From an uncultured Clostridia bacterium (lineage in GTDB: Bacteria > Bacillota > Clostridia > UBA1381), in assembly GCA_947631085.1 (NCBI GenBank), contig CANRJY010000020.1, positions 1 through 36,949 of the forward strand: a DNA stretch of 36,949 nt. The letters are read 5' to 3'. Made by a program: the position numbers and the translations under genes. Every line of letters begins with the position of its first letter. Positions within the stretch are counted from its first letter, which is position 1. Shown here one piece after another: positions 14,997-22,904 of this stretch. Under the pieces are notes generated by a model that saw only the letters and a program-made list of their open reading frames with translations, ran no database searches and was not told the origin of the DNA.

Positions 14997-15173
14997 ATGC
15001 AAACTGTAGATTTAGAAAATTCAATTATTGCTTTGAAAGAGGTTATCACCTTGTTATCGGTAATTTCAGCGGCGGATATTGACAGTATAGAGGACTACAG
15101 AGATTTATTAAATATTACAAATAGCACTTTTGCCGATAAGTATGAAAGACTGCAAAAAGCATTTTATGGATAA
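14997..15173 (+). CDS. Small hypothetical protein, element-borne
   Basis: A 58-residue acidic helical protein (MQTVDLENSIIALKEVITLL ... DLLNITNSTFADKYERLQKAF). The ATG at 14997 is eight bases after GGAG at 14985-14988, which itself overlaps the end of the preceding gene. The GTG at 14988 is too close to that site. It shares the A/T-rich codon use and operon of the gene before it. It faces the portal fragment, leaving 21 bp between stop codons. No family is recognised. Confidence 0.55.
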   Translation: MQTVDLENSIIALKEVITLLSVISAADIDSIEDYRDLLNITNSTFADKYERLQKAFYG

Positions 15174-15194
15174 AATTCAAGGCGGGGCGGCGGT

Positions 15195-15935
15195 TTATTC
15201 TCCGCCGCCTGTATGCATTATTATCTCGTTTATAGCGTCCTTTATCCCCTTGAGTATTGGAATTATATCTTCCGAATTATCCCGCCGCGCTTTCGATATA
15301 GCCGCATTTACGGCTGTATTTGCCTGTGAAACGGTATTTTTGATGTATACAAGAGGAATGTTGCCCCAATCTCCTTTATAATCTTCTGACACCCTGCCTA
15401 CTGCCTTACAAGCTATCTCTCTTGCAAGATTAGGAGTAACGCCTCCGGCAGCATTTGTTACAGTGATCAGCTTTGCTATATCGTCGGGATTGGAGATTTC
15501 CGGTTCTTTCAGATATACCTCGCAATACTTGAAGTTATAGCTTTTCAGGAGCTTGTTGTTGAGCTGCCATGCCATAGAAACGCGTTCCGGCTGAAATACC
15601 TGTTTTTCTGTAACTTCCATAGCCGCATATGATGTAGCGCGGTCATAGTCTTTAGTATATCCTACATACAAAGCCGGCAGCCTAAAAGCAGACTGCGCCT
15701 TTTTTCTTGCGTCGTCCTGATACTTCTGAAATAGTGCGTCCTGCTGCAATATAGACAACAGAGGCACAACCTGTATATCCGGCTTGTCTTCATCGAACGC
15801 CGTCCTGTTGCCGTTGGACTCGGCTTCAATTATGAGGAAACCGTGCTGTGCAGACTCGCCTCTCGCTCCATTGAGGTACGCCTTGAGCTTATTTTTACTT
15901 TCCTGCGTCAGCGTTCCGCCGCGAATAGCAATCAT
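15195..15935 (-). pseudogene. 3' fragment of a phage portal protein gene
   Basis: 246 codons matching the C-terminal half of dsDNA phage portal proteins of the PBSX-like type. Features are RGGTLTQESKNKLKAYLNG, HGFLIIEAES, an intact stretch LFQKYQDDARKKAQSAFRLP with a YTKDYDRATSYAAMEVTEKQ helix, then EKQVFQPERVSMAWQLNNKLL. Complete portals have about 400-550 residues, so the clip and wing part before this is missing. The first Met follows no RBS, and an in-frame stop lies just upstream, so it is probably not translated from a native start. It is a relic of a prophage. A dominant-negative portal fragment acting against phage assembly is conceivable but unsupported. Confidence 0.7.
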
Positions 15936-16015
15936 CAGCGGTATATGTCTACCATGCTAAATCCGTCAAAGAAATTCAGCGCGTAAAAGTAATGCAAAAA
16001 CGCCTGTTTTCAGAG

Positions 16016-16043
16016 CAATAAAGGACAAATAAAGGACAAAAAT
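16016..16043. repeat. Arm-type direct repeat, right copy
   Basis: Identical to 12634-12661 over 28 bases, here 65 bp inside the tRNA end of the element. It has two AAAGGACAAA-type units in the same orientation as the left copy. Confidence 0.65.
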
Positions 16044-16062
16044 GAGGATTTTATATAAAAAC

Positions 16063-16107
16063 AAAAAACCGTATAGGCGCATAAACGGCTTACCTATGCG
16101 GTTTTTT
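16063..16107 (-). terminator. Terminator of tRNA-Thr supplied by the element
   Basis: Arms 16063-16077 and 16093-16107 (AAAAAACCG-type against CGGTTTTTT, one G-U), directly after the tRNA CCA on the minus strand. The loop contains GGCGCATAAAC, also found in the terminator at 12441-12472. Confidence 0.7.
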
Positions 16108-16108
16108 A

Positions 16109-16155
16109 TGGAGCTGGTAATGGGACTCGAACCCGCGACCTGCGCATTACGAATG
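16109..16155. repeat. attR: 47-bp repeat inside the intact tRNA-Thr
   Basis: Identical to 12475-12521. It covers the tRNA from the anticodon stem to the 3' end, so integration left a complete tRNA. The anticodon stem-loop is an imperfect palindrome, the usual core site of tRNA-targeting tyrosine integrases. Confidence 0.88.
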
Positions 16156-16184
16156 CGCTGCTCTACCAACTGAGCTATACCAGC
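16109..16184 (-). tRNA. tRNA-Thr (anticodon CGT)
   Basis: 76 nt including the encoded CCA. The acceptor arms GCTGGTA/TACCAGC pair perfectly, the D-arm is GCTC/GAGC, and the anticodon stem GCGCA/TGCGC has the loop TTCGTAA, giving CGT (codon ACG). The T-arm is GCGGG-TTCGAGT-CCCAT, in which positions 50 and 64 form a C-A mismatch and 49 and 65 a G-U. It is the integration target of the element to its left. It lies 69 bp downstream of rpsU on the same strand. Confidence 0.95.
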
Positions 16185-16190
16185 ATATAC

Positions 16191-16225
16191 TAAGAGAGGG
16201 CATGGCTGCTCTCTCTTAATTTTTT
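16191..16225 (+). terminator. Hairpin between rpsU and tRNA-Thr
   Basis: TAAGAGAG (16191-16198) pairs with CTCTCTTA (16211-16218), followed on the plus strand by ATTTTTT. In the rpsU direction it lacks a U-tract, so rpsU and the tRNA may be co-transcribed and separated by processing. Confidence 0.45.
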
Positions 16226-16253
16226 AAAGCTATATATTCAATAAGATAATGAA

Positions 16254-16427
16254 TTAATACTTTCTCTTTCTTGCTGCTTCCGACTTCTTCTTGCGCTTTA
16301 CGCTGGGCTTTTCGTAATGCTCACGTTTTCTGATTTCCGACATTACGCCCGATTTTGCACACTGACGCTTAAATCTGCGAAGAGCACTGTCAAGAGATTC
16401 ATTATCCTTAACTCTTACTTCCGACAC
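16254..16427 (-). CDS. rpsU: 30S ribosomal protein S21
   Basis: A 57-residue basic protein that starts at GTG, with GGAGGGG about six bases upstream. It reads [20 protein letters not shown], then [20 protein letters not shown] and a Lys/Arg-rich tail ending RKRKY. It binds the 16S rRNA 3' region near the anti-Shine-Dalgarno in the small subunit platform. It is full length for the family. A small hairpin (CCGGC/GCCGG) lies next to the RBS and might tune translation. Confidence 0.95.
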   Translation of the reverse strand: MSEVRVKDNESLDSALRRFKRQCAKSGVMSEIRKREHYEKPSVKRKKKSEAARKRKY

Positions 16428-16518
16428 TTATTTCCCCTCCCTCCGGCAAGCCGGCTCATAAAACCCGCTTGATGGAAATACGCACAAGCCAGTCCAAACC
16501 AGTTTATGCAACATTGTT

Positions 16519-16548
16519 ATTATACCTTATTCTGCATACTTCTGTCAA
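16519..16548 (-). promoter_or_regulatory. Sigma-A promoter of rpsU
   Basis: Minus strand: consensus TTGACA (16543-16548), an 18-bp spacer and consensus TATAAT (16519-16524), about 85 bases before the GTG start. Confidence 0.75.
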
Positions 16549-16621
16549 GTGTTTTTGTCAATTTATTATATTTTTTTTTAAATTTTATTATATTATAATA
16601 CAAATTTCATAAATACATATG

Positions 16622-17080
16622 CTATTTGCCATGTCGGAGTGAACGGAAAAACTCCTTTAAAAGCGCCGCACATTCCTCTTCGAGTATGCCGCCCTCCGCG
16701 TTTACGCTGTGGTTCAGGTACCCTTTGTCGAGCAGGTTGACCGCCGAGCCCGCGCAGCCCGATTTCGCGTCGAATGCTCCGAAATATAAATTCTCGATCC
16801 GAGCGTTCAGAAGCGCGCCGGCGCACATCGGGCAAGGCTCCAGCGTGACGTACATGCTGCACTCCGGCAGCCTCCAGCCGCCAAGCTTTTTGCACGCGCG
16901 CTCTATCGCCGTGATTTCGGCGTGCAGGAGCGCGTTTTTCTTTGTCTCGCGTCTGTTATAGCCGCGCGATATAATGTCGTCTCCTCGCACAATTACGGCC
17001 CCTACGGGCATTTCGCCCGCTTTAGCCGCTTTTTTCGCCTGCTTGAGCGCTTCTTTCATAAATTTTTCATGGGTCGTCAT
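16622..17080 (-). CDS. tadA: tRNA-specific adenosine deaminase
   Basis: Converts A34 to inosine in tRNA-Arg(ACG). The cytidine deaminase-fold zinc site is visible: H53-A-E55 (LLHAEITAIE), with E55 as proton shuttle, and P-C83-P-M-C86. PVGAVIV is the usual second strand. At 152 residues it is the normal size. It is the last gene of the dxs-tlyA-ispE-tadA unit, 15 bp after ispE, with its own RBS GGGAGA. Confidence 0.95.
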   Translation of the reverse strand: MTTHEKFMKEALKQAKKAAKAGEMPVGAVIVRGDDIISRGYNRRETKKNALLHAEITAIERACKKLGGWRLPECSMYVTLEPCPMCAGALLNARIENLYFGAFDAKSGCAGSAVNLLDKGYLNHSVNAEGGILEEECAALLKEFFRSLRHGK

Positions 17081-17095
17081 TATGCATTCTCCCGT

Positions 17096-17977
17096 TTAAT
17101 TTTTCGTCTTTACGAGAAATACGTCCTTATATTGATACGCAAAGCTGTCAGCCGACAGCTTCGCTTTTTTGTAGCTGTCAAAAATACCGAACACAGACGG
17201 CCCTGAGCCGCTCATGACAGCGCCCAGCGCGCCGTTGCCAATCATTTTTTTCTTAATGCCGCCGATTATAGGGTTTTTAACCCGCGTGACAGCCTCCATT
17301 ACATTACACAAGCCGTCCGCGATTCCTTTAATGTTCCCATTTCCTATAGCCGCTATGACCGCGTCGGTATCGGGATGCTCCGATATTTCGGCGGAATCTA
17401 TCTGCTCGTATATCGAAGCCGTTGATATATTGATCGGAGGCTTGACGATAAGCACTGTGCTCCGAGGCATCTGCGGCAGCCGAGTGAGTTTTTCGCCTAT
17501 TCCCTCCGCGAGATACGTCCCGCCCATAATGCAGTACGGCACGTCCGCGCCAAGCTCAGCGCCGAGCTTACAAAGCTCTTCGGCAGACAAATCGGTGTTA
17601 TACAGCATATTCAGTGCGCACAGCACCGCCGCGCAGTTTCCGCTGCCTCCAGCAAGCCCCGCCGCGACAGGAATGTTTTTGTGTATCATAATCCGCGCGC
17701 CACCGCTGACGCCGGTGCGTTTAAAAAACAGCTCCGCCGCCTTGTAGGCGAGATTTTTTTCGTTTGTCGGCAGATATTTCAGATTGGACGAAAGCGCTAT
17801 TCCATGCGAAATTTTGTCAACCAATACCAAATCAAACAAGGATACCGTCTGCATCAGCATTTTTACGGTATGATATCCGTCGCCGCGTCTGCCGAGCACA
17901 TCGAGCGTCAGATTGATTTTCGCGTATGAGCGCGCCATCGCGCGTCCGCCGTTTATTACAATTTCATCAGATAACAT
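17096..17977 (-). CDS. ispE: 4-diphosphocytidyl-2-C-methyl-D-erythritol kinase
   Basis: GHMP-family kinase of the MEP isoprenoid pathway that phosphorylates CDP-ME at the 2-position. It has ARSYAKINLTLDVLGRRGDG with the conserved Lys and GYH, the ATP loop PVAAGLAGGSGNCAA, and the C-terminal GAVMSGSGPSVFG. The frame runs back into tlyA, but the ATG at 17977 has AAGGAG at the right distance and gives 293 residues, normal for IspE. It lies 10 bp after tlyA; dxs two genes upstream serves the same pathway. Confidence 0.95.
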   Translation of the reverse strand: MLSDEIVINGGRAMARSYAKINLTLDVLGRRGDGYHTVKMLMQTVSLFDLVLVDKISHGIALSSNLKYLPTNEKNLAYKAAELFFKRTGVSGGARIMIHKNIPVAAGLAGGSGNCAAVLCALNMLYNTDLSAEELCKLGAELGADVPYCIMGGTYLAEGIGEKLTRLPQMPRSTVLIVKPPINISTASIYEQIDSAEISEHPDTDAVIAAIGNGNIKGIADGLCNVMEAVTRVKNPIIGGIKKKMIGNGALGAVMSGSGPSVFGIFDSYKKAKLSADSFAYQYKDVFLVKTKN

Positions 17978-17987
17978 TATATTCTCC

Positions 17988-18791
17988 TTAAAGCGCGTCA
18001 TGCGAGCCGTCAATGACCGCGCGAATGATTTCATCGGTTATTTCGCCGTTGTCATCGCCTATTTTGAAATACGCGAGATATTCTATGTTTCCCTCGGGAC
18101 CCTTTATCGGCGAATACGACAGTCCCTCCGCGCGCAGCCCTGTTTCACGCGCAAATTCAAGAACGTTTTTCACTACCTCATAGTGTATTTTTATATCCCT
18201 GACCACGCCTTTTTTGCCGACCTGACCGCGTCCCGCCTCAAACTGGGGCTTAATCAGCGCAACGATTTCTCCGTCGTCCGCAAGAAGCGATTTCGCGACG
18301 GGGAGCACGAGTTTAAGCGATATAAACGAAACATCAATCGAGGCGAAATCTATTTTTTCGCCTATCTGCTCCGGCGTGACGTAACGGATATTCGTGCGTT
18401 CCATGTTTACGACGCGCTCGTCCGTCCTGAGCTTCCACGCGAGCTGTCCGTAGCCGACGTCTACCGAATATACCTTCTTGGCTCCGTTTTGGAGCATACA
18501 ATCGGTAAATCCGCCGGTGGACGCGCCTATGTCCATAGCCGTTTTGCCTTCGAGCGTGATTGGAAACTCTCTCATCGCTTTTTCAAGCTTAAGTCCGCCG
18601 CGGCTTACATATCGCAGCTCTCCCCCGCGGACTTCCGCCTCCGTTTTTTCCTCATCGACCATCATGCCCGCCTTATCGCATTTTTGGTTATCTATAAAAA
18701 CATGTCCTTCCATGATGAGCGATCTGGCGCGCTCGCGGCTCTGCGCCAAGCCTTTGTTTACAAGAAAAATATCAAGTCTTATTTTAGCCAT
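17988..18791 (-). CDS. tlyA: TlyA-family rRNA 2'-O-methyltransferase (hemolysin A family)
   Basis: 267 residues. An N-terminal S4 RNA-binding domain (about 4-62, LDIFLVNKGLAQSRERARSL) is followed by an FtsJ-like SAM domain (TAMDIGASTGGFTDCMLQNG, ASIDVSFISL, LIKPQFEAGR). Homologues methylate a cytidine in 16S and 23S rRNA; the hemolysin name is historical. The first 13 bases overlap the end of dxs, so translation is coupled. A place between dxs and ispE is common in Clostridia. Confidence 0.93.
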   Translation of the reverse strand: MAKIRLDIFLVNKGLAQSRERARSLIMEGHVFIDNQKCDKAGMMVDEEKTEAEVRGGELRYVSRGGLKLEKAMREFPITLEGKTAMDIGASTGGFTDCMLQNGAKKVYSVDVGYGQLAWKLRTDERVVNMERTNIRYVTPEQIGEKIDFASIDVSFISLKLVLPVAKSLLADDGEIVALIKPQFEAGRGQVGKKGVVRDIKIHYEVVKNVLEFARETGLRAEGLSYSPIKGPEGNIEYLAYFKIGDDNGEITDEIIRAVIDGSHDAL

Positions 18792-20638
18792 TTAATTACC
18801 TCTGCGCAAATACTCTCGGCGTCAAGACCGCACAGCTTGTCCAGCTCATCCGTGCTTCCGTGCGGCACAGGCGCGTCGGGAAACGCAAAATGCTTGAATT
18901 TGCAGTTTAAATCCTTCTCCATAAGCAGCTCGGCAATCATTTGTCCGAGTCCGCCGATTTTTACATTATCCTCTATAACAGCCACGCGCCCCGTTTTCAT
19001 CGCCGCCTTGACAGCCGCCGCTTTATCAAGCGGTTTTATTGTCGGCATAGCGATTATTTCACAGCTCACGCCGTCTTTTTCAAGCAGTCCGCGTACCTCC
19101 TCTGCCCGCTTGACCATTCGTCCCGAGGTTATTATGCTCACGTCTCTGCCCTCCGCGACCTGAACGGATCTTTCCGGCTCGAAGTGCGCGGATACGCTCT
19201 CCGCCTGAGCCGAGCCGCGCGGATATCTTATCGCGACAGGTCCGGTATGGCGGTTTATCGCATAGTCGAGCATTTCTTCAAGCTCGGTGAACGTCGACGG
19301 AGACAAAATCGTCATATTCGGCATATGAGAAAGATATGATATATCATAAAGTCCCTGATGCGTCTCGCCGTCCGCTCCGACTACGCCCGCTCTGTCAATC
19401 GGGAACACCACATGAAGATTTTGCAGGCAAACATCATGCAAGGTTTGGTCATACGCGCGCTGCAGGAAAGATGAATACAGCGGTATTACCGGTATATATC
19501 CGGCTGACGCGAAACCCGCGCTGAGCGTTACTCCGTGCTGCTCGGCAATACCTATATCGAAAAATCTGCGTTTGAATTTCACCGCAAATTCGCTCAAGCC
19601 CGTACCTATCGGCATAGCGCCCGTTATGGCTACTATTTTATCGTTTTCCTCCGCCAGCTTGACAAGCGTTTTGCCGAAACGGTCGCTATACGTTTCGCCG
19701 CTGTCCGTTGTTTCGCCCGTTTTTTTGTCAAATGCCGAAATACCGTGGAATTTCGACGGATTGCTTTCGGCAGGGGCGTATCCCTTGCCTTTTTTTGTAA
19801 GCGCATGAATTATAACCGGCTTGCGCTCTTCTTTTGCACGCTCAAATACCGTGATCAATTCCTGCAGATTATGTCCGTCAACGGGTCCTATGTAATTAAA
19901 ACCGAGATCGTCAAAAAGCGTCGTGGGTAAGACCACTCTGCGCACGCTGCGTTTTACTGATTTTATGAACCTCGAAGCCGTATTGCCGCCCACAGGTACC
20001 CTTGCGAGAAAATCCTCAACGGCGTGTTTTGATTTGACATAGATCGGGGACATGCGCAGACTTCTCAAATGCTTCGCGACCGCGCCCACGTTTTTTGAAA
20101 TAGACATGGCGTTGTCGTTGAGCACAAGAATAAGCGGGGTTTTGGAATGTCCCGCATCGTTCATCGCCTCGTACATCATACCGCCCGTAAGCGCGCCGTC
20201 ACCGAACAGCGCTATTACATGGCAGTCCTCCTTCGCCAAATCACGCGCGCGCGCCATTCCGAGCGCGGCGGAAATTGACGTTGAACTATGTCCTGTATTG
20301 AACGCGTCATATTCGCTTTCGCTTCGCTTCGGAAAGCCTGATATTCCGCCGAATTTTCTCAGAGTCTTAAATTTTTCACGCCGTCCGGTAAGCATTTTGT
20401 GAACATATGACTGATGACCCACGTCAAAAATGATTTTATCCTTGGGCAAGTCAAAAACGGCGTGCATAGCTACGGTAAGCTCGACAACGCCGAGATTTGA
20501 CGCGAGATGACCGCCCGTTTGAGATACGACGTCAACAAGTTCTTCCCTTATCTCGCCGCACAGACGGTTAAGCTCGTCAATATTAAGTTTTTTCACATCT
20601 GCGGGACTGTTTATCAAGTCCAGATATTTTACTGCCAT
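18779..20638 (-). CDS. dxs: 1-deoxy-D-xylulose-5-phosphate synthase
   Basis: TPP enzyme that joins pyruvate and glyceraldehyde 3-phosphate, the first step of the MEP pathway. In 619 residues it has FDVGHQSYVHKMLTGR (catalytic His), the TPP site GDGALTGGM ... LVLNDNAMSISKN, GFNYIGPVDGHN, the transketolase-like FPIDRAGVVGADGETHQG, and the C-terminal transketolase domain (VAVIEDNVKIGGLG). RBS GGAG is five bases before ATG. It heads the unit dxs-tlyA-ispE-tadA, with a promoter 35-60 bases upstream. Confidence 0.97.
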   Translation of the reverse strand: MAVKYLDLINSPADVKKLNIDELNRLCGEIREELVDVVSQTGGHLASNLGVVELTVAMHAVFDLPKDKIIFDVGHQSYVHKMLTGRREKFKTLRKFGGISGFPKRSESEYDAFNTGHSSTSISAALGMARARDLAKEDCHVIALFGDGALTGGMMYEAMNDAGHSKTPLILVLNDNAMSISKNVGAVAKHLRSLRMSPIYVKSKHAVEDFLARVPVGGNTASRFIKSVKRSVRRVVLPTTLFDDLGFNYIGPVDGHNLQELITVFERAKEERKPVIIHALTKKGKGYAPAESNPSKFHGISAFDKKTGETTDSGETYSDRFGKTLVKLAEENDKIVAITGAMPIGTGLSEFAVKFKRRFFDIGIAEQHGVTLSAGFASAGYIPVIPLYSSFLQRAYDQTLHDVCLQNLHVVFPIDRAGVVGADGETHQGLYDISYLSHMPNMTILSPSTFTELEEMLDYAINRHTGPVAIRYPRGSAQAESVSAHFEPERSVQVAEGRDVSIITSGRMVKRAEEVRGLLEKDGVSCEIIAMPTIKPLDKAAAVKAAMKTGRVAVIEDNVKIGGLGQMIAELLMEKDLNCKFKHFAFPDAPVPHGSTDELDKLCGLDAESICAEVIKWLK

Positions 20639-20671
20639 ATGCGCTCCGTCAAAATTATTATAATTACAGTC

Positions 20672-20700
20672 ATTATACCATATTTCGTGGAAAAAATCAA
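20672..20700 (-). promoter_or_regulatory. Sigma-A promoter of the dxs operon
   Basis: Minus strand: TTGATT (20695-20700), a 17-bp spacer, TATAAT (20672-20677). Confidence 0.7.
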
Positions 20701-20752
20701 GTGCGGGATTTTTAATGAGGCAAACGGGAAATTTTTATTGAAGCGATGCAAA

Positions 20753-20808
20753 GGGGACACTAAAATATTTTAGTGTCCCCATAATAAACATTTTAATTTT
20801 AGTGTCCC
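20753..20808. repeat. REP-like palindrome plus partial third copy, between htpG and dxs
   Basis: A perfect 28-bp palindrome (20753-20780) with arms GGGGACACTAAAAT, followed by another TTTTAGTGTCCC at about 20797-20808. GGGGACA/TGTCCCC palindromes of this kind resemble REP sequences moved by TnpA-REP proteins; no such transposase is in the window. After htpG on the minus strand it ends in CCCCTTT and may serve as that gene's terminator. Confidence 0.6.
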
Positions 20809-20815
20809 TAAGAGC

Positions 20816-22699
20816 TTAGAACAATCTTCCCAAAAGCTCATTCGAGCGTTTGATAAACTTCGTCATCTGCTCGCCCGAGAGCGGACTGTGGCTGATTTTC
20901 GCCAAATCGTAAACGTGGTCGATCACGAGATTTGCGTCCTCGTCGGAAAGCGTTTCGATTTTTTGGATAATAGCGTTATTGGAGTTTAAAACAAGCGTGA
21001 ACTCGTCCTTGAACATATCCGCCATAGCCGCCGCCTGCTGACCGTACGCGCGGTACATCTCCCTCATTCTGCGCGACTGCTCGCCCAAAAGCATGATTGC
21101 GGGAACATCCGCGTTCTTCAGCGCCTGTACCTCGATTTTCAGTGTGTCGTCGTTAAGCTCGTTCTTGAACCTCTCGATAAGCGCGTCGTCCTTTTCCTTG
21201 CTCTCATCCGACTTTTCGGCTTCGTCGGAAATGTCGTTCGCGGCGGAGTCTATGCGCTTGAATTTTATTTCGGGCTGCTTCATTTCGATAAACGAGATGA
21301 AATGCGTGTCCATCATCGACGGCAGCACGAGCGCGTTTAAGCCCTGCTCCCTAAACAAATTCACATACTGCGCCTGCTGTAAGGCGTCGGAAACGTAGTA
21401 AACGTCCTTTTTCTCCTTGCCCTCGAGATAGTCATTAAGCGTAATATATTTATCGTCTATATCCTTGTAAATGATGCTGTCCTTTATTTTCTCGTAGAAT
21501 TTTTCGTCCTGCAGACAGCCGTACTTGATAAAGATATTTATATCGTCCCAGTATTTCTCATAGCTTTCCCGCTCGTTTTTGAACATTCCCGACAGCTTGT
21601 CGGCTACCTTGCGCGTGATATGCGCGGAAATCTTTTTCACATAGCCGTCGTTCTGCAAAAAGCTCCTCGAAACATTGAGCGGCAGGTCGGGACAGTCAAT
21701 AACGCCCTTTAACAGCATCAGAAATTCGGGGATCACTTCCTTTACGTTGTCCGCGACGAACACCTGATTGTTGTACAGCTTTATCTGTCCCTCGATACCC
21801 GAAAACTCGTGATTTATTTTCGGGAAATAGAGTATACCCTTTAAATTGAACGGATAATCGACGTTTAAATGTATCCAGAAAAGCGGCTCGTTGAAGTCGA
21901 GGAACACGTTTCTGTAAAATTCCTTGTATTCCTCGTCGGTACATTCCGACGGCTTCTTCATCCAAAGCGGATGCGTGTTGTTTATCGGCTTCGGCTCGTG
22001 TTCTTCCTCATGCTCATGGTCGTGACCGCAGTCGCAGTCGTCGTCATGGTGATGCTCATGCTCGTCGGGCTTATCGGTTTCGAGATAAATCTCGACAGGT
22101 AGGAACGAGCAATATTTGTTGAGTATCTCGCGTATCTTAAATTCCTCGAGAAATTCCTCCGAATCCTCCGCGATATTGAGCGTTATGGTAGTGCCGCGCT
22201 CGGTACGCTCGCCGTCGGTAAGCTCAAACTCCATACTGCCGTCGCATACCCACTTAGCCGCCTTCGCGCCCTCCTGATACGAGAGCGAATCAATTTCCAC
22301 ACTATCCGCGACCATGAACGCGCTGTAAAAGCCGAGTCCGAAATGACCGATGATCTGCGCGCCCTTGTCCTCGCTGTCCTTATACTTTTCCAAAAAGTCG
22401 CTCGCGCCGGAAAACGCGATTTGGTTAATGTACTTGTCAATTTCCTCCGCCGTCATGCCGATACCGTTATCGCTTACAACGAGCTTTTTCGCGTTTTTGA
22501 AAATGGAAACGGTAATTTTAAAACGCGGCTCGTCCTCGATTTTCGCGTCGCCTATCCCCGCGAGCTTCTGAAGCTTCGTGACCGCGTCGCAGCCGTTTGA
22601 AACAAGCTCGCGCAGGAAAATATCCTTATCCGAATAAAGCCATTTTTTTATAATCGGGAATAGATTTTCCGAATCCACGGAAATACTGCCCTTTGCCAT
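20816..22699 (-). CDS. htpG: HSP90-family chaperone HtpG with His/Asp-rich linker
   Basis: ATP-dependent cytosolic chaperone. The N-terminal GHKL ATPase has FLRELVSNGCDAVTKL, VVSDNGIGMTAEEI and GHFGLGFYSAFMV. The middle domain includes LPLNVSRSFLQND with the catalytic Arg, and the C-terminal dimerisation domain ends the protein. Translation most likely starts at the ATG at 22699: AAAGGG is ten bases upstream, whereas the in-frame ATG at 22708 is one base from it. The odd part is near residues 207-236, where bacterial HtpG normally has a short loop: an insert HEHHHDDDCDCGHDHEHEEE that is histidine- and acid-rich with two cysteines and looks metal-binding. Expression is under a CIRCE-overlapped promoter. 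Confidence 0.95.
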   Translation of the reverse strand: MAKGSISVDSENLFPIIKKWLYSDKDIFLRELVSNGCDAVTKLQKLAGIGDAKIEDEPRFKITVSIFKNAKKLVVSDNGIGMTAEEIDKYINQIAFSGASDFLEKYKDSEDKGAQIIGHFGLGFYSAFMVADSVEIDSLSYQEGAKAAKWVCDGSMEFELTDGERTERGTTITLNIAEDSEEFLEEFKIREILNKYCSFLPVEIYLETDKPDEHEHHHDDDCDCGHDHEHEEEHEPKPINNTHPLWMKKPSECTDEEYKEFYRNVFLDFNEPLFWIHLNVDYPFNLKGILYFPKINHEFSGIEGQIKLYNNQVFVADNVKEVIPEFLMLLKGVIDCPDLPLNVSRSFLQNDGYVKKISAHITRKVADKLSGMFKNERESYEKYWDDINIFIKYGCLQDEKFYEKIKDSIIYKDIDDKYITLNDYLEGKEKKDVYYVSDALQQAQYVNLFREQGLNALVLPSMMDTHFISFIEMKQPEIKFKRIDSAANDISDEAEKSDESKEKDDALIERFKNELNDDTLKIEVQALKNADVPAIMLLGEQSRRMREMYRAYGQQAAAMADMFKDEFTLVLNSNNAIIQKIETLSDEDANLVIDHVYDLAKISHSPLSGEQMTKFIKRSNELLGRLF

Positions 22700-22729
22700 T
22701 TGAATCATGCCCTTTCTTGTGTTTATTTC

Positions 22730-22892
22730 GTAAATTATGATTTAACGCAATAAACCCCTCAGTCAGCTTCGCTGACAGCTCCCCTAGTAGGGGAGCCAAA
22801 TGTGTAAGCCTCCCCTACTAGGGGAGGTGGCGCCGTAGGCGTCGGAGGGGTTTGTGCGCCGCATTCCGATAATGCGCTAAATCATAATTTAC
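22730..22892. repeat. MITE-like palindromic repeat in the htpG leader
   Basis: 163 bp with 19-bp terminal inverted repeats, 22730-22748 and 22874-22892 (18 of 19 match). The inner part has nested palindromes: AAACCCCTC...GAGGGGTTT, GTCAGC-TTC-GCTGAC, and CTCCCCTA-type arms twice. Repeats of this CCCCTC/CTCCCCTAGTAGGGGAG kind are widespread in Clostridia genomes (family knowledge). It lies between the htpG promoters and the RBS, so the htpG mRNA carries it folded in its 5' leader. One end recurs at 1173-1190. Confidence 0.8.
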
Positions 22893-22904
22893 ATCCCACA
22901 CAAT

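Larger units (their letters stand above)
12475..16155. mobile_element. Integrated element in tRNA-Thr(CGT), about 3.63 kb, without a recombinase gene
   Basis: It is bounded by 47-bp direct repeats of the tRNA 3' half, the footprint of a tyrosine-recombinase element that crosses over in the anticodon loop and rebuilds the tRNA. Just inside each end is an identical 28-bp sequence (12634-12661, 16016-16043) with two AAAGGACA-type units, which look like integrase arm sites. The content is three minus-strand genes (two RHH-like), a candidate type I toxin with antisense RNA, a HIRAN protein, two small A/T-rich orphan genes and a portal gene fragment. I found no integrase, replication or relaxase gene. 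It is either a satellite-like unit mobilised in trans or the shrunken remnant of a prophage. Confidence 0.85.

Noticed and set aside
17913..19163. 416-codon plus-strand frame
   Set aside because: Lies opposite ispE, tlyA and dxs, whose frames have clear motifs; the translation shows no family features.
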